The notes beneath the pieces were generated by a model. It did no database searches. It had not been told where the DNA came from and was given only the letters and a program-made list of their open reading frames with translations. A stretch of 64,000 nucleotides of DNA, from contig JAQOOI010000070.1 in assembly GCA_028554645.1 (NCBI GenBank), forward strand, positions 682,001-746,000, read 5' to 3'. The stretch is from Omphalotus guepiniiformis. Lineage: Eukaryota; Basidiomycota; Agaricomycetes; Agaricales; Omphalotaceae. The position numbers were made by a program, and so were the translations under genes. Below, piece after piece: positions 24,075-36,247 of the stretch. The first letter of the stretch is position 1. Each line of letters begins with the position of its first letter.

Positions 24075-26029
24075 ATGAGCAAGGTCGTTTTCGGCAAGTC
24101 TCTTGTCACGACAGTCGAATCTCACTGACCAGCTGATACCCTCAACAGTCGGTAATGTGCCCTACAACATGGGAGAGGAAAGTCTTGTTCAAACCGTGCA
24201 AAAAAATGAACGCAAACTCATTGAAGCTTCGGTATTCAGGAGCAACTTATTGATGTCTTCAAGTCTGTCGGTCAGGTCGTCGGTTTTAGGTACCGTATCC
24301 GAAACAGTTTTCTCCACGGGTTTTAGGACAGTCGTCACTCAATCCAGATCTTTTTCCCGCTTCTTTTTCCTCTCTGAATAGACTGGTATTCGATCGTGAT
24401 ACAGGAAAGCCGAAAGGCTACGGATTTTGTGAATTCGCTGGTACATTCAATTTATTTTGTTGTGCGAAGGAACCGGTTGCCTCTGACACATCAAAAACAT
24501 GACCTCTTGCAATGTTCCTCAAAACGCCTGTCTCTCGACCTCTTCAAATACTTCATATGCCACCCTGTCGACAATATGAAAATGAACCTGCCTGTCCCAT
24601 CGATTTTGGCTGTCTTGTCGTTTGATGTCTACCTCAAAAATTCTTGTGTGCCACAATCTACCGCATGCGCCACCTTTTTGCACGATATTGTCGATGAATG
24701 TTCAGATCATGAGACAGCAGCTTCTGCAGTCCGAAACCTTAACAACTACGAAGTCGGTGGTCGACCGCTTCGAATTGATCTTGCGGACTCCGACCCGTTC
24801 TTAGAAGGAAAAACGACGGTCCGTGGTGAGCTCGTAGAAGGTGGCGGTGGGCCTCCGTCTGAATCTCGATGGTCTCGGAGTGACAATCCGAACAAAAGCC
24901 AAGATTTTCTTTCCGCTTTACCACCGGGTATCCCGGTCCCTCCTGGTTCCACGGCGCTTGACACTATAAGCCAGACGTTAGCAAACATAAATCCCCCACA
25001 ACTCATGGATGTCCTAGCTCACATGAAAGTACGTAATTTCGAGTGACATGCAAGAAATCAACATCCCCCTCATGGCTGATGAAAACAGGCGTTCGTGATA
25101 ACTCACCCTGAGCAAGCCCGCACATTACTCGTCTCGCATCCACAATTTGCATATGCCCTCTTTCAAGCGTTGCTTCTGAACAAAATTGTCGACCCTGCCA
25201 TTCTTCAGCGCATGCTAGCAGCTACGACCGGCGCTTCTGCACCAGCAACGTCTGCACCGCCACCTCCACCAGCTGCTAACCCTCCACCTCCACAATTCTA
25301 CCCTCCACCTGCTGCCAGCCACTTTGGTGCGATGCCTCCGTTTCCTCCGGGCCCTCAAGGCAGCGGTATGCCTGGAATGCCCCCACCGATGTCAGTTCCG
25401 CCACCTTCAGCTATGTTCCAGCATCATCATCCTGGAATGCCTCCCCCAGGAATACCAGGATACTATAGACCGACACCTCCTCCAAACGTGGGAATGTTGA
25501 GCACGCCGCCGCCTTCGCAGGGACCTCCAGGCATAAACCCACCAGGGCAAGCTGCCCCACCAGTGCTACAGCAACCAACACCGGTACCGGCGGCCTCGCA
25601 ACCTCAAGCTGCACAGACACAATCGTCGAGTCAAGCAGGGCAAGCGCCTGCCATCAATGAAACGCAAAAGGTGAGCTGTCGTGATATCCCGCTGCCTCAT
25701 TGTTAGCGCTTTGCCTATTGTTCCCTTTTGGGCAACTCTTTACCCAATTCAGTGATCACGATCTGTTGATGGATTGTGTTTTACAACTTCGTATCTGATA
25801 GCGAATTGAATTGATTCTGACTCGACCGCCTATCTTGATCTTCGGATCCGTTTTCTTGCAGGTATTGCTGATGCAAGTCCTCAGCTTGACGCCAGAACAG
25901 ATTAACGCTATGCCTGAAACTGAGCGTGCCGCCATACAACAGCTAGTACGTCCACCTCCTACAAACACACGAATACAATAATTGACACTTTTACAGCGCA
26001 CGCAATTTATGGGCACTCTCGCCGCCTAA
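24075..26029 (+). CDS. RNA15: Cleavage stimulation factor CstF-64 / Rna15 (RRM, hinge, CTD)
   Basis: A nuclear RNA-binding subunit of the mRNA 3'-end cleavage and polyadenylation machinery. The start at 24075 opens MSKVVF, which joins across a GC-AG intron (24094-24148) to VGNVPYNMGE, giving RNP2 at residues 4-9. The RRM continues EQLIDVFKSVGQVVGFR, LVFDRDTGKPKGYGFCEF (RNP1 KGYGFCEF) and ADHETAASAVRNLNNYEVGG. The hinge domain includes INPPQLMDVLAHMK and SHPQFAYALFQALLL, which bind CstF-77 and the symplekin homologue in known members. A Pro/Gly/Met-rich linker (about 25230-25650) follows. The C-terminal helical domain is VLLMQVLSLTPEQINAMP, ending RTQFMGTLAA, with the stop at 26027-26029. The second intron (24178-24239) appears to start with GA. 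The fourth intron (24441-24705) is unusually long at 265 nt. Convergent with the synthetase gene. Confidence 0.92.
24094..24148 (+). other. GC-AG intron 1 of CstF-64 gene
   Basis: The donor is TTCG|GCAAGT and the acceptor CAACAG. Splicing restores VVFVGNVPY, the exact RNP2 sequence expected. No GT donor nearby gives this frame. Confidence 0.75.
24178..24239 (+). other. Apparent GA-AG intron 2 of CstF-64 gene
   Basis: To read GEEQLIDVF, the exon must end at GAG (24177) and resume at GAG (24240). The intron then begins GAAAGT, which differs from the ideal GTAAGT by one base at position +2. Reading through without splicing leaves the RRM frame and stops at about 24380. Confidence 0.55.
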
Positions 26030-26556
26030 GTCCTTGGATTTTCAACTCTGTATGCAAGGCAACATGAACCTGTTCGATTCTTTCTGAACTCACAATGACT
26101 AATTGAGTGTTGAGTTGAGTTCAGCTTATCGATTAAAGAATCAAACAGATCCATGCTATCTTGCAGTCATCGCTTTCGTGACGTCCCGCCGCTTTGACAG
26201 CCTATTACCCCTGTATACACCCTATTGAGCATACCGTGATATACTCCCTCTGGAACTGGAATGCCCAGACTCGGTACATATGAGTCAGACAGCTTGGTTC
26301 ACGCTATGGTTGTAAATAGATCATCCCTTGACTGTCGACATCTTCCCTATTATCATTATCTTACGATACACGCTGCCAAACTTGCTTGATTACGATGAAC
26401 ATAAAAGTACACTCCGAATGATTGATTGCCTTACGCACTACGGCTAATTGACCATGCTGGTTGTGAGTCGTGAGCTTTACTAAGACACCAATCTCATTCT
26501 CTTCCTACAAACAAAACAGGGATTGGTAAAAAATCGTAAGAAACACTCGAGCCATC
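26030..26556. other. Convergent 3' region
   Basis: About 530 bases between the stop codons of CstF-64 (plus) and the threonyl-tRNA synthetase (minus). It should contain both 3' untranslated regions and poly(A) signals. No other feature is visible. Confidence 0.5.
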
Positions 26557-29488
26557 TCAAGCAAACTGGTTCTGTAACCGTTTCGACTTCTTCAGCTCCA
26601 CAAACTTCTCAACCGCTGTCTCAAGGGGCACCATCTCTCCTTGTTTCTTGCTTCCAGCATCGTCACGGTTTCTGATATTCACAGAGCGAGCTTGAAGCTC
26701 CTGTTCACCAACAACTGCAAATGCAAAGTCAATCAGGAATGGCCTAAACCAATTGACAATAGCGGGAAGAGGCTAACCTAAGATGAAATTATATTGCGCA
26801 ATCTCGCCGTTACGAATCTTCTTGGGAAGAGTGTTGTCGGTGTTATCGACGTCCGCGTACAGTCCTAGTGAGTTTAGGCGGTCCACAATCTCGGTAGCAT
26901 AGTCTTTCTGTGAAGTGGAGAGCACGAAAATAAGCAGAGTTATACAGATAGGCAGCCAAAAATAAAAACGCACGAAGGGAGCAGCAACAGGAATGACGAC
27001 GACCTGACGAGGTGATAACCAGAACGGCCTGGTGAACAGGGGAGCTTTAGAAAGGGCTCATATGACGATAGAGACCTCGGCGACATACCACTTGCCAGCG
27101 AAGTGCTCCGTAACGATGGCAATGAATCTCTCTAAACTACCCAAAATGGCTCGATGGATGATGACAGGCCTCGAAGCCGGTTTCTCACCACTACCAAAGT
27201 CCTCCGGAGATCGGTATCGCAAGTTGAAACGTTCGGGAAGCTGGAAGTCGAGTTGAATAGTAGCGCATTGGAACGATCGGCGAAGCGCGTCACGGATGGT
27301 AATGTCAATTTTAGGACCGTAGAAGGCTCCATCACCAGGGTTGAGCTCCCATTTACCCGGGTAGTGTTTCTCAAGAGCTGCGGTCAATTGCTGTAAATTT
27401 CGGATTTAGCTCGCAGACCGTCAAGGAAATAGTTGGCAAAAAATGCTTACCTCTTCGGCTACATTCCAGGTCTTAATGTCACCCAAATAGTTGTCGGGAC
27501 GCGTAGATAGCTCTAGGTGGAACTCAAAGCCGAAGAGACCATAGACGTGTTGCATGAAGTCGAACAAAGCACTGAGCTCGTCTTCGAGCTGAAAGCAGAC
27601 ATCAATCGTTAGAATTGACCCAAAGATCTGGCCGACGTACCTGCGACGGCATACAGAAGACATGTGTGTCGTCTTGTACGAACCTTCGCACACGAGTCAT
27701 TCCCGTCAACGCACCAGAGGCTTCATTTCGGTGAAGAATACCAAATTCAGCCATCCGAATTGGCAGTTCTTTGTAGCTCCGGTCTCTGGAGTCGAAAATG
27801 AGACAGTGACCAGGGCAGTTCATTGGCTTCAAACCCCATTTATCCTTCTCGACGTCAAGAACGAACATATCATCCTTGTAATTTTGCCAATGGCCAGACG
27901 TCTCCCAAAGCTTTTTGTTGTACATATTGGGAGAGATCACCTCCACGTATCCACGCTTCCAGTATTCGGACTGCATATCAATTCATTTAGAGTAGTGAAT
28001 GACCAAAGTGAAGAAAGAGCCTACTCTCATGAGTTCCAGCAGCGTATTATATATCCGCGTACCATGAGGGAGGAAGAAAGCGCTTCCAGGACTAAGATCG
28101 TTGAAGAAGAATAACTCCTGATCCTTTCCAATCTTTCGATGATCTCGTTTCGCAGCTTCAGCAAGGAATGCTTTGTACTCGGTCAGCTGCTTCTTGTCTG
28201 GGAATGAGATGCCGTAGATTCGTTGTAACGAGTCGTTGTTAGCATCTCCAAGGAAGTAAGAAGCCGAACTCTTGGTGACCATCATGGCCTTGATTTTCCC
28301 GGTATGAGGAATATGAGGGCCAACACATAGGTCGATCATAGGTCCACATCGATAAACTGTGGTGGAGGTGCCGTCAGGGACTTTCGTCTCAATAAGATAT
28401 TGCTTGTATTTGTTGTACTAGAAGAAAATCAGAATGCCATTTTCAAAGAGAGGGCGAAGAGACTTGCGTGGAACATTTTGAGAAGATTTTCCTTCGAAAC
28501 GACTAGACGTTCGAACTTTTGCTTCTCCTTCACTGCACTTTCAGAGAGTTTCTCTAGCGCCGGGTAATCGTTATTGGAAACAGCTCTGAGGATAGTCTTT
28601 AGTGGCAGGTAGGAAATGGGAAGGTTAAAGAAAATGCTACCTATCAAAGATACCCATCTCATAGAAGAAACCCTCATCCGTCGGTGGTCCCAAACAGAGA
28701 TGGCACCCATAGTGTCGCTCAGCAGCCTCTCCGAGCACATGAGCAGACGAATGCCAGAAAACCTTTTTTCCTACGTTGCATTTGTCAATTTGTCAGTACA
28801 TTATGCGGGAGTTGAGAGAACTGCATTGTAGATAGAATATTAACTACCTTCTGGATGCTCGAAATCAAGCAATTCAAGTTTACAGGAACTTTCGAGGGGA
28901 CGCTCCAGATCCCATAGTCCACCATCAACCTGGGTCAATGTTATTTTATTAAGGACTCAGAAACAGTCCCTTGTGCGCACCTTCGCGATTACAACCTTCT
29001 CCGACAGACTCTTCGAAACTTCCTTCGCAACGTCCATTGGGCTCGTCTCCCAGCTCGTCCCTTTCCGCTCCGATCCATCTGGCAGAGTAATAGTGATCTC
29101 TTCACGCGGTTTTGATTTCAAAGATTCATCGTATTCTGCCTTTAGCTGCTCGAAGAGCTGGATACGGTGGCTGAAGAATTCCGGGGGCGGTTGAAGCTGC
29201 TCGGTGTGATCTATTGATACAACATCCACTTCCAGCCAAAGATTTGCGCACCTCTAGAGGATAAGCCAAATCAGGCACCGGTTTCCCTTTCTTCTGTTCT
29301 TTTTCTTTCTTTTCTTGCTGAGCAAGCGGATTTGGAGGCTGAGAGGTAGATGTGACCGGGGTAGTCATTGCGCTGCAATGTCTAGTAAGTCTAGATGAAA
29401 ACTGAACTTCTACGTGGCAAGCAAGCAAATTGACACGAGGGTATTGCGGTCGTATTCTGCTGAATCTGATTAAAGATTGAGCCAGCAT
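26557..29488 (-). CDS. THS1: Threonyl-tRNA synthetase, cytosolic with possible mitochondrial form
   Basis: Charges tRNA-Thr with threonine. The first Met at 29488 opens [20 protein letters not shown], an Arg-rich presequence-like leader; a second Met at 29368 ([18 protein letters not shown]) would start a cytosolic form preceded by a Lys/Glu-rich extension. Domains in order: TGS ([20 protein letters not shown]), the editing domain with [17 protein letters not shown], the second editing block [20 protein letters not shown], and the class II core with MNCPGHC (zinc Cys), [18 protein letters not shown] (motif 2) and [14 protein letters not shown] (motif 3). The anticodon-binding domain starts [14 protein letters not shown] and ends [11 protein letters not shown] with the stop at 26557-26559. 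At least ten introns. All catalytic blocks are present and the length is normal. It lies 200 bases downstream of VPS15, same strand. Confidence 0.93.
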
Positions 29489-29687
29489 CCAAAATGAGTC
29501 ACGATGTCAGTTTCCAATTTTGCAAATCGATCACGCAGGATTCGCGGCGGCAGGAATCAAGGTCGAGTTTCAGCCTTCAGGGATGCAATAAGGGATCATA
29601 ATTAGTATACGCGACGCGTACAATGTACCCAGCAGTCCAATAATGTTACGTCTATCTACATAATAATACTACAGTAATGAAGAAAAA

Positions 29688-32600
29688 TCAATCCCCAGGT
29701 TCAACTCTCCAAACTTTGATCACTCCTGCACGATCACCACTAATGACACCACCACGGAATGGGGAATCAATGCAAGCTAATGCAGTAATAACATCTTGGT
29801 GAGGCTTGAGGAGGTTCTGCTGAGTATGGGTAATCAACGACATTCGCTGGGGAGGACGGTTGCCCTGGCTGCTGGAACCAGGTGCGGGCCATGTCTCAAC
29901 AAAACTTGATGCAGAACTCCCACTCACAGTACTGCAAATGAATATTCAACAATGACATCCACACAAAGAATAGCAAAAACCATACCTGTATGTAGGCCGT
30001 TCGTGTTCAGACTCCAGTCCGCACAGAACTGTCGACCGATCGACCTTGCCCAAATCCCACAGACGAATCTTCCGATCTTCAGAACCTGTGATCATGAACC
30101 CTTTCCACGGGCTCCGTGAAGAACTAGGCTCAGCACCAAGGTCGGCCAGATCAGATCTATGCACGACCGTATGCCCTCCGAACTCCATCCCCACGACGAT
30201 TGCACGGACGTCCGCCGAAGGCAACGGAAGGAGTTGACTAGTCGATGCGCGTTTGTCAGGAGAGTCTTCACCCGCTTGACGAGAGCGTACGAGAGCGGCA
30301 ATGGCGGCTGAGGGGCTGATATTCGCGTCAACACCATTGAGTTCTTGAGGTTCATCCGTTTCTGCAGCACCAGCTCTCCGCATGACAAAGGTTTCCACCA
30401 AGATTGACTTCTCAATATCCCAGACTTCAACGAGAATCATTGATGTATTATCCGTGTTTGCTCTCTTTGATGCTTCCACCGTGACCATGACCCACTTCCC
30501 TCTTCCTCTCGAGGGATGTACAACGCATTGGTGTATCCGCACTGACCTTCCGGTGGAAGCAACACCAACATGCCAGCTCTTTAGAAGAAGACCGAATCGT
30601 TTATCCCATAGAGTCAATACACCGGTCGATGTGCCAACCAATATCCATGATTTCTTGCGGTCTAGACATAGGCAGGTAATTGGTCCGTGGTGCCTGGGAT
30701 TCTCCATGGTTTGCAGTACCCGCATAGTCCGCAGGTCGAGGACAGTAATGATAGAATGGGTTGTGACGTAGACCAGGGTTGAGGACGCATCTTTGAGAAA
30801 CATGAGTAAAGCCTGTCAAAGCACGATCGAACCCATGAAACTAACCCGTATGGTAATGCTGCATCGCAGTAATATACTCTCCAACAGTGTCAACTCTGTG
30901 TTCCCTTACGAGTTGGAGCTTGCTGTACTTTGGCAGCGCACCGCTTTGCGATATATGCACCCTTACAACATGCAAGCTTCCATCGTCAGCCGCACTAGCA
31001 AAACAATGAACCCCTTCAAGCATACAGACACATTTCACTTTCGCATGATGCTGCCCGTACGTCTGTCTCGGTTTGCTAGTCACATTTCGCTCTAATCTCG
31101 CTGTATCCCAGACCTTGACTGTTTTGTCATCCGAGGACGATACGAAGAACATATGATCAGGGGAGACAGCCAGGCCAGTGATCGAGTCGGTGTGAGAGCC
31201 CAGATGAGCAATGAGAGCAGCTTCCATCCTGCGCGCTGTGCCATCTCGAGAAACAAAGGTGTATCTGACGGGGTTTCGTCTTCTAATAGGCCCCTCGTGA
31301 ACGCGAGGACCAAAGTCCTTCTGTAGCTCACGATCGTTATCAAGATACAAGTTTTCTAGCAGGTTATTGATACCGGCTTCCGGGCCATCTACGAACAATG
31401 AGAATCAGAGTAAATTTCGGAGGAAAGAACAGTATCACTGACCATAGGATGAAATAGGAAGCAGCGAAGGCACGCGTGATCGCTGAGGTTGTCGAATAGT
31501 CTGGGACATTGCAAGCGGTGACGACCTTCCAGAACGTTCAGGCGAACTCTCAGTACGAAGATGAGAATGTGCATCCAACAATCCAAGAGCATTAGTCTTT
31601 GACGACCCAACCGCAGGAGCAGCTTTATGTCCATCAGCTCCCCCAATCTGCACTCGACTCAGTGGTCGGAACGGAACGGAATTCGAAGTAGATACAATTG
31701 ACTCTGTTGGGCTCCCTGGACGCTCGGCCGCTATAGGTGAAATAGCACCAGACGCTAGACTTGAGCTCGGGGTAGGTACATTTGAAGAATGTGCCAGTCG
31801 AGGAGGAGCTTGAGTTTGAGTAAGGTTTAGTGAAGAGGCAGATCCATTTATGGATGCTAATCGTCGACGTAGATCTTCAAACGGTGCACCAGAACTGATG
31901 GGGCTCATTTGATCACTGACGAGACGATTAAGACGAGGAGAGGTAAGAATAGGCGATTTGCCCATAAGTTCGAATCTACGTGAACGGGGAGTGCGGGGTG
32001 CTGAGTCGGAGGTACCTGACTTTAGGAAGACTGTTTGTGGTACGACACCGAGCTTGGGAAGTTCCACATCGCCAATGATCTTGAGATGTTTCTCGGCTGC
32101 AGGTTCAAAGTTCACACGAGATGAAAAACTTAACGGAACATAAGTGGCAAGCGTTTGAACAGCAACACGATACACACCTGGAAGTAGCGTTTGCCAACTT
32201 CAGAATGTAATCTCGCATTGCCACAAGTTTAGTTTCCTCGCTGGCGTTCATACCTAGTTGTTGCAATTTGTTTACATGCGCCTCGTCACTACAACGCAAC
32301 GATGAGAACTTCGGCCAATAGAAAATCAAACATAGACCTACTCTTCCGACATGTTTCTTGTTAGTGTAGTCCCTGTCTTTCGTACTGATACTACACTTTC
32401 CCTGGGAGATTCGTTCTTGCTATTACGCCGGGACCTCCAAACGCCTGATTTATCGGCTCTCATTGCCCACTGTACAGCTGCATCAAATATCTGACGAGGT
32501 AACTGAGAGCAAGAAGGATCAATAAGTATGAACCACTGGCAAAATCACAAACGATTTACCGGACTTTTCATTGTATTGAGCAAGCTTTGCTCGTCAATGG

Positions 32601-35529
32601 TCACCACATCCGACACGAGGTAATGACGTAAAGATGGGTAGAGAATACACCAAACATCGCTTGGAGGGAGATGTTTCGCAGCAGAGGCAATGAAGGCGGT
32701 AGCACCTAAAACCCGTCCACGATTAACAAAATGTCGCCTCAGAAAAAGCACGCTTACTGACCTTGCCGTATCCATATATTAGGATGATAGAGGAACCCCA
32801 ATGTCGCACTCATCAGCTCCCAGATACGCATCTTCTGGAACAGTCCCAATTCGCAAAGGCTAGTTAAAGCTGTCAAAACTTTGGCTACCACGGCTTCCTC
32901 GACGTCTGTGAAGCATTGAGAATTGCGACAACTTCACTGGCCAAAAAGAAGGCCTCACCAGACAGGGCTTGTATCATGAGCGGAAGGATATACTCCTCTA
33001 AACTTCTCCCCCCAGCACAAGCTGCAACATCGACGATACTTTCGAAAAAAGCGTAGCGAAGAAGCCAATCACGATCGTTCAGATACGTGATCATATGGCT
33101 TAGCAAGACATCGTTGGTCCTCTGTCGACCAAGGAAGAGACACAAATACGAGATATTGTGTAGCACAGCGCGCTTCACGATGCTTGAGGGATCGACCAGT
33201 AATGCTGAAAGATGTTCCTGGATACTGCTTTGCAAGTCTTGCAGACTCGCATCATAGGATACCTGAAGGTGAGATCAGTTTCGATTCAAAGGCCGAAGCC
33301 AAATACTCTCAAACCTCATAGTTGTCATATTCCTGAGCTTCAGGAGAAAGCTTGAATGAGCCGTGCGCTTTCAGAGCTTGGCCCATCTCCAAATACCTTA
33401 CGGCGGTGTCGGCAAGCTGGCTGATACACTGAGCGTACGTGCATCGGACCGCAACTTCAGGATCCTCAATAAGGTATTTGATATTAGGGATAATATACTC
33501 AGGAAAAATGGCGGCATTCGAAGGTGTGATGACGGTTACTAGCATTAACTAGGAAAACATCAGTCTTCAAGCTTCGGCCGAGAATTTGGCTAGAACAGGC
33601 CAAGCTCACCACTTGTATTAGTGTCCTAATTGCGGACAGTCGAACAATAGCTGCATCGTCGTGCAGAAGATCGATGATATATGGCACCATTCTGTCTAAC
33701 TTTGCTTCATCGGTCAAGTGAGGCGAGAGCGCCAGGAAAACGTCGAGAGCTTTGATTTTTGAGCTCGGCAGAGAACAGTTGCGAATGTTCGCTGTGACAA
33801 GCGCCAGTATAATAAGCGCTGGACTATCTGGTGGCGAATCGAGACATTAGAGCGAACAGTAAATTAGTAGAGAAACGCACACACCCGAAATTGCACGAGG
33901 TCCAGGTTGTAGCACGCTGCTTAACTTGGATTCACGATTCGGTATGTGCAACTCTACAGGCAGAATATCCTGCAAGAGCAACGATCAATTTGAGAGCATG
34001 TTTGAACAGAGAGAATAATCACCTGGAAAGCCTTCGACATACTTACTGATGAATTGTAATCAACCTTTACGTCCATTACCGTTTCTTCAACCATCTCCGT
34101 AACGAGATAAGGTTCGACACTCTCGAAGTCAGCCCACAACCTTTCTACCCTGTGATCAGAGTCACTAGGCAGCAGATCACCCGTTCCTGAAGATGGTGAC
34201 GCGCCGTGGTTCAAGCCTCCAGCGGCAGACATACTCGGACGCAAGCCAGTTCCTGACACTGAGGGTGTGACTATGCCTGGGTTCGGTGTCGGAGCAGGCT
34301 GCGAACCAGTTGTAAAGGGAGAGACGGCGGGAAGTTCGTTGATGGAGGAAACATAATTATGCAGGAAGCTGAAGAACGACTCGGGAAAGACGGTTCCACG
34401 AGAAGTGTGCAATAGACTGTCGAATGTCGGTCGAGCAGTTGGGTCAAGACTGATCATTTGTTTGATCATATTCTACTATTCTCGTTCAGTTACTGAAAAT
34501 CAGCAAATGTGCAACCACTCACTCGCACGCCTTCGTCCTCGATCATGCTCAGATGAGCGTCGACAGCATATTCACCTTCCCTGTATTTGAACAGCTGGCT
34601 CAAGGTGAAGAGAGGCGCTCCCTCCAAGAACAATTCAGCAATAACACATCCGACGCTGAAGCAGTCCATGGCCTCGGTCACTCTGCCGTCCCTTTTGCCT
34701 TCATTGTCTTCGGAAGCAATTTTATTCTTTTTGGCACTTATTTCAGGATTACTGGCGGCTGTATAGAATCTCTCCGGTGCGATATAGCACGTTCGACGAC
34801 CAGAAGTGTCAAAGAAAAAGGAGAAATCGGCAGGGTCATCGAGAGGAAGATATGTCGGTTTAAATGAAGCAAAGTCGGATAGATACACCCAATTCCAGGA
34901 GGTGACTAGAATGTTTTCAGACTTGATATCTCCGTGTGAAACTTTACGATTTCGAGCGTCCCGGAGTCCGGTGAGTACCTGAAAGGCAATCCATTTCTTC
35001 TCGATTACGCTCAGGAAAGGTCGTGTACTAGGTGCACAGTGTTAGACGTTGTAGCAATACCCGGAAAGTTTTCTGCGCACCTGATACGATCGTATAGATT
35101 GCTGGCTATCCATTGACGGATGATATACCCTGCTTTGTCCGTCTCCACAAAGGACTGATAGTTATAAACATTGGGAATATCAAGTAGAGCCTCTCGTTCG
35201 ACTGTTCAGAAACATTCAGGACAACTGAACGCGAGTGAGGACCAATACACACCCTTGAGTCGCCTCAGATGATTTCGCAGAGTAAGACCTGGGTCTGGCT
35301 TGATGAACACTTTGACAATCGTGTAACCGTTTCGGTGCCGGCATTTGACTGTCTTGAGGAAACGAGCAGAGCCAAGGCTACTCATGTCGTTCGATTCAGG
35401 CTACACAAATCGTTTAAAACGTGCCACATACCTTTTCTCATAGATGATATCTGCTCCGAGCTCAGATATGAACGAATCCAATGCTCCCGTTGTACGCGTC
35501 AAGGTCGAGCCTGACTGTGCGTTGCCCAT
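29688..35529 (-). CDS. VPS15: VPS15, PI3-kinase regulatory Ser/Thr kinase with HEAT and WD40 repeats
   Basis: The regulatory subunit of class III PI3-kinase (VPS34) complexes, acting on endosomal and autophagic membranes. The start at 35529 gives MGNAQSGSTLTRTTGA, with Gly-2 in an N-myristoylation context. The kinase domain follows: YEKSLGSARFLKTVK, a VKVFIKPDPGLTLRNHL region, then the catalytic loop HGDIKSEN and YLSDFASFKPTYLP, where the usual DFG is DFA, as is typical of VPS15. RTCYIAPERF and CFSVGCVIAELFLEG complete the lobe. HEAT repeats span roughly 33900-32500 (for example AAIVRLSAIRTLIQVV, EVAVRCTYAQCISQLAD). A Ser/Pro-rich linker (31435-32175) precedes the WD40 propeller with TDSITGLAVSPDHMFFVSSS, KTVKVWDTARL, GSEDRKIRLWDLGK and a last blade ending GVIKVWRVEPGD. 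Stop at 29688-29690. Family-typical size of roughly 1,500 residues; exon joins approximate. Confidence 0.93.
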
Positions 35530-36247
35530 TTTATGATACTGATTAGATGTTGTTCTTCAACACTTGCTCCAGCCTCAGACCAGTCCAATCAAAGTAGGGT
35601 GAAGAGAGATGACCCAAATTCATCCAAAGAGTTAGTTGGCATGAGGTATTCACGACTAAGTCATAGAAATAGAAAGGTTGCTAAATTTGGGCAAATGGCC
35701 TGAAGAAAGCATCATGTAAGCAAACCAAAAGACTGCTGCCTACAGGCAGATTGCAGGCAGACCGACATTTCATCTGAAGGTCGGTTTTCACTGGGTTTTC
35801 ATTTATGCTTCGGGAGGCTCTCTTTCATATTTATCTTACAAAGAGCACCTGAACGAGCGAATGGCGAACCCAAATTTCAAAATACAAGCACTTGGTTTTC
35901 TCGGAGCCGAAAGGCATGCCTAGTTCTATGCCGCCAAATGATTCTTCACAAGTTGGGTGCAGCGCAAGGGCGGCGATCCTTCTATCATGGACTCAACAAT
36001 CATCAATGAATGAATGAATGACACATTTAGGGTGGTATGGAAGGGTATTGGATGGAATACATCTTATAAGTAAGGATCGAGTACATTGCAGGTACGTTCT
36101 CCTTTTGGGAATTATTCCTTTGTCTCTTTTCCTCAAGTTGTATTCCTTTGTCTCGTTTCTTGTCCTTTGTTCCATCTGAAAGCTAATGACACAGCAACGA
36201 TAGACTCTTAAATACCTGAGCCTGACCGTCAAGTCAACCATCCAGCC
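35530..36247. other. Divergent promoter region
   Basis: About 720 bases between the starts of VPS15 (minus) and the unknown repeat protein (plus). A TTAAATA string near 36207 lies about 40 bases ahead of the plus-strand ATG and might act as a TATA element. A minus-strand frame of 82 codons at 35993-36241 is not protein-like. Nothing else is supported. Confidence 0.4.
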
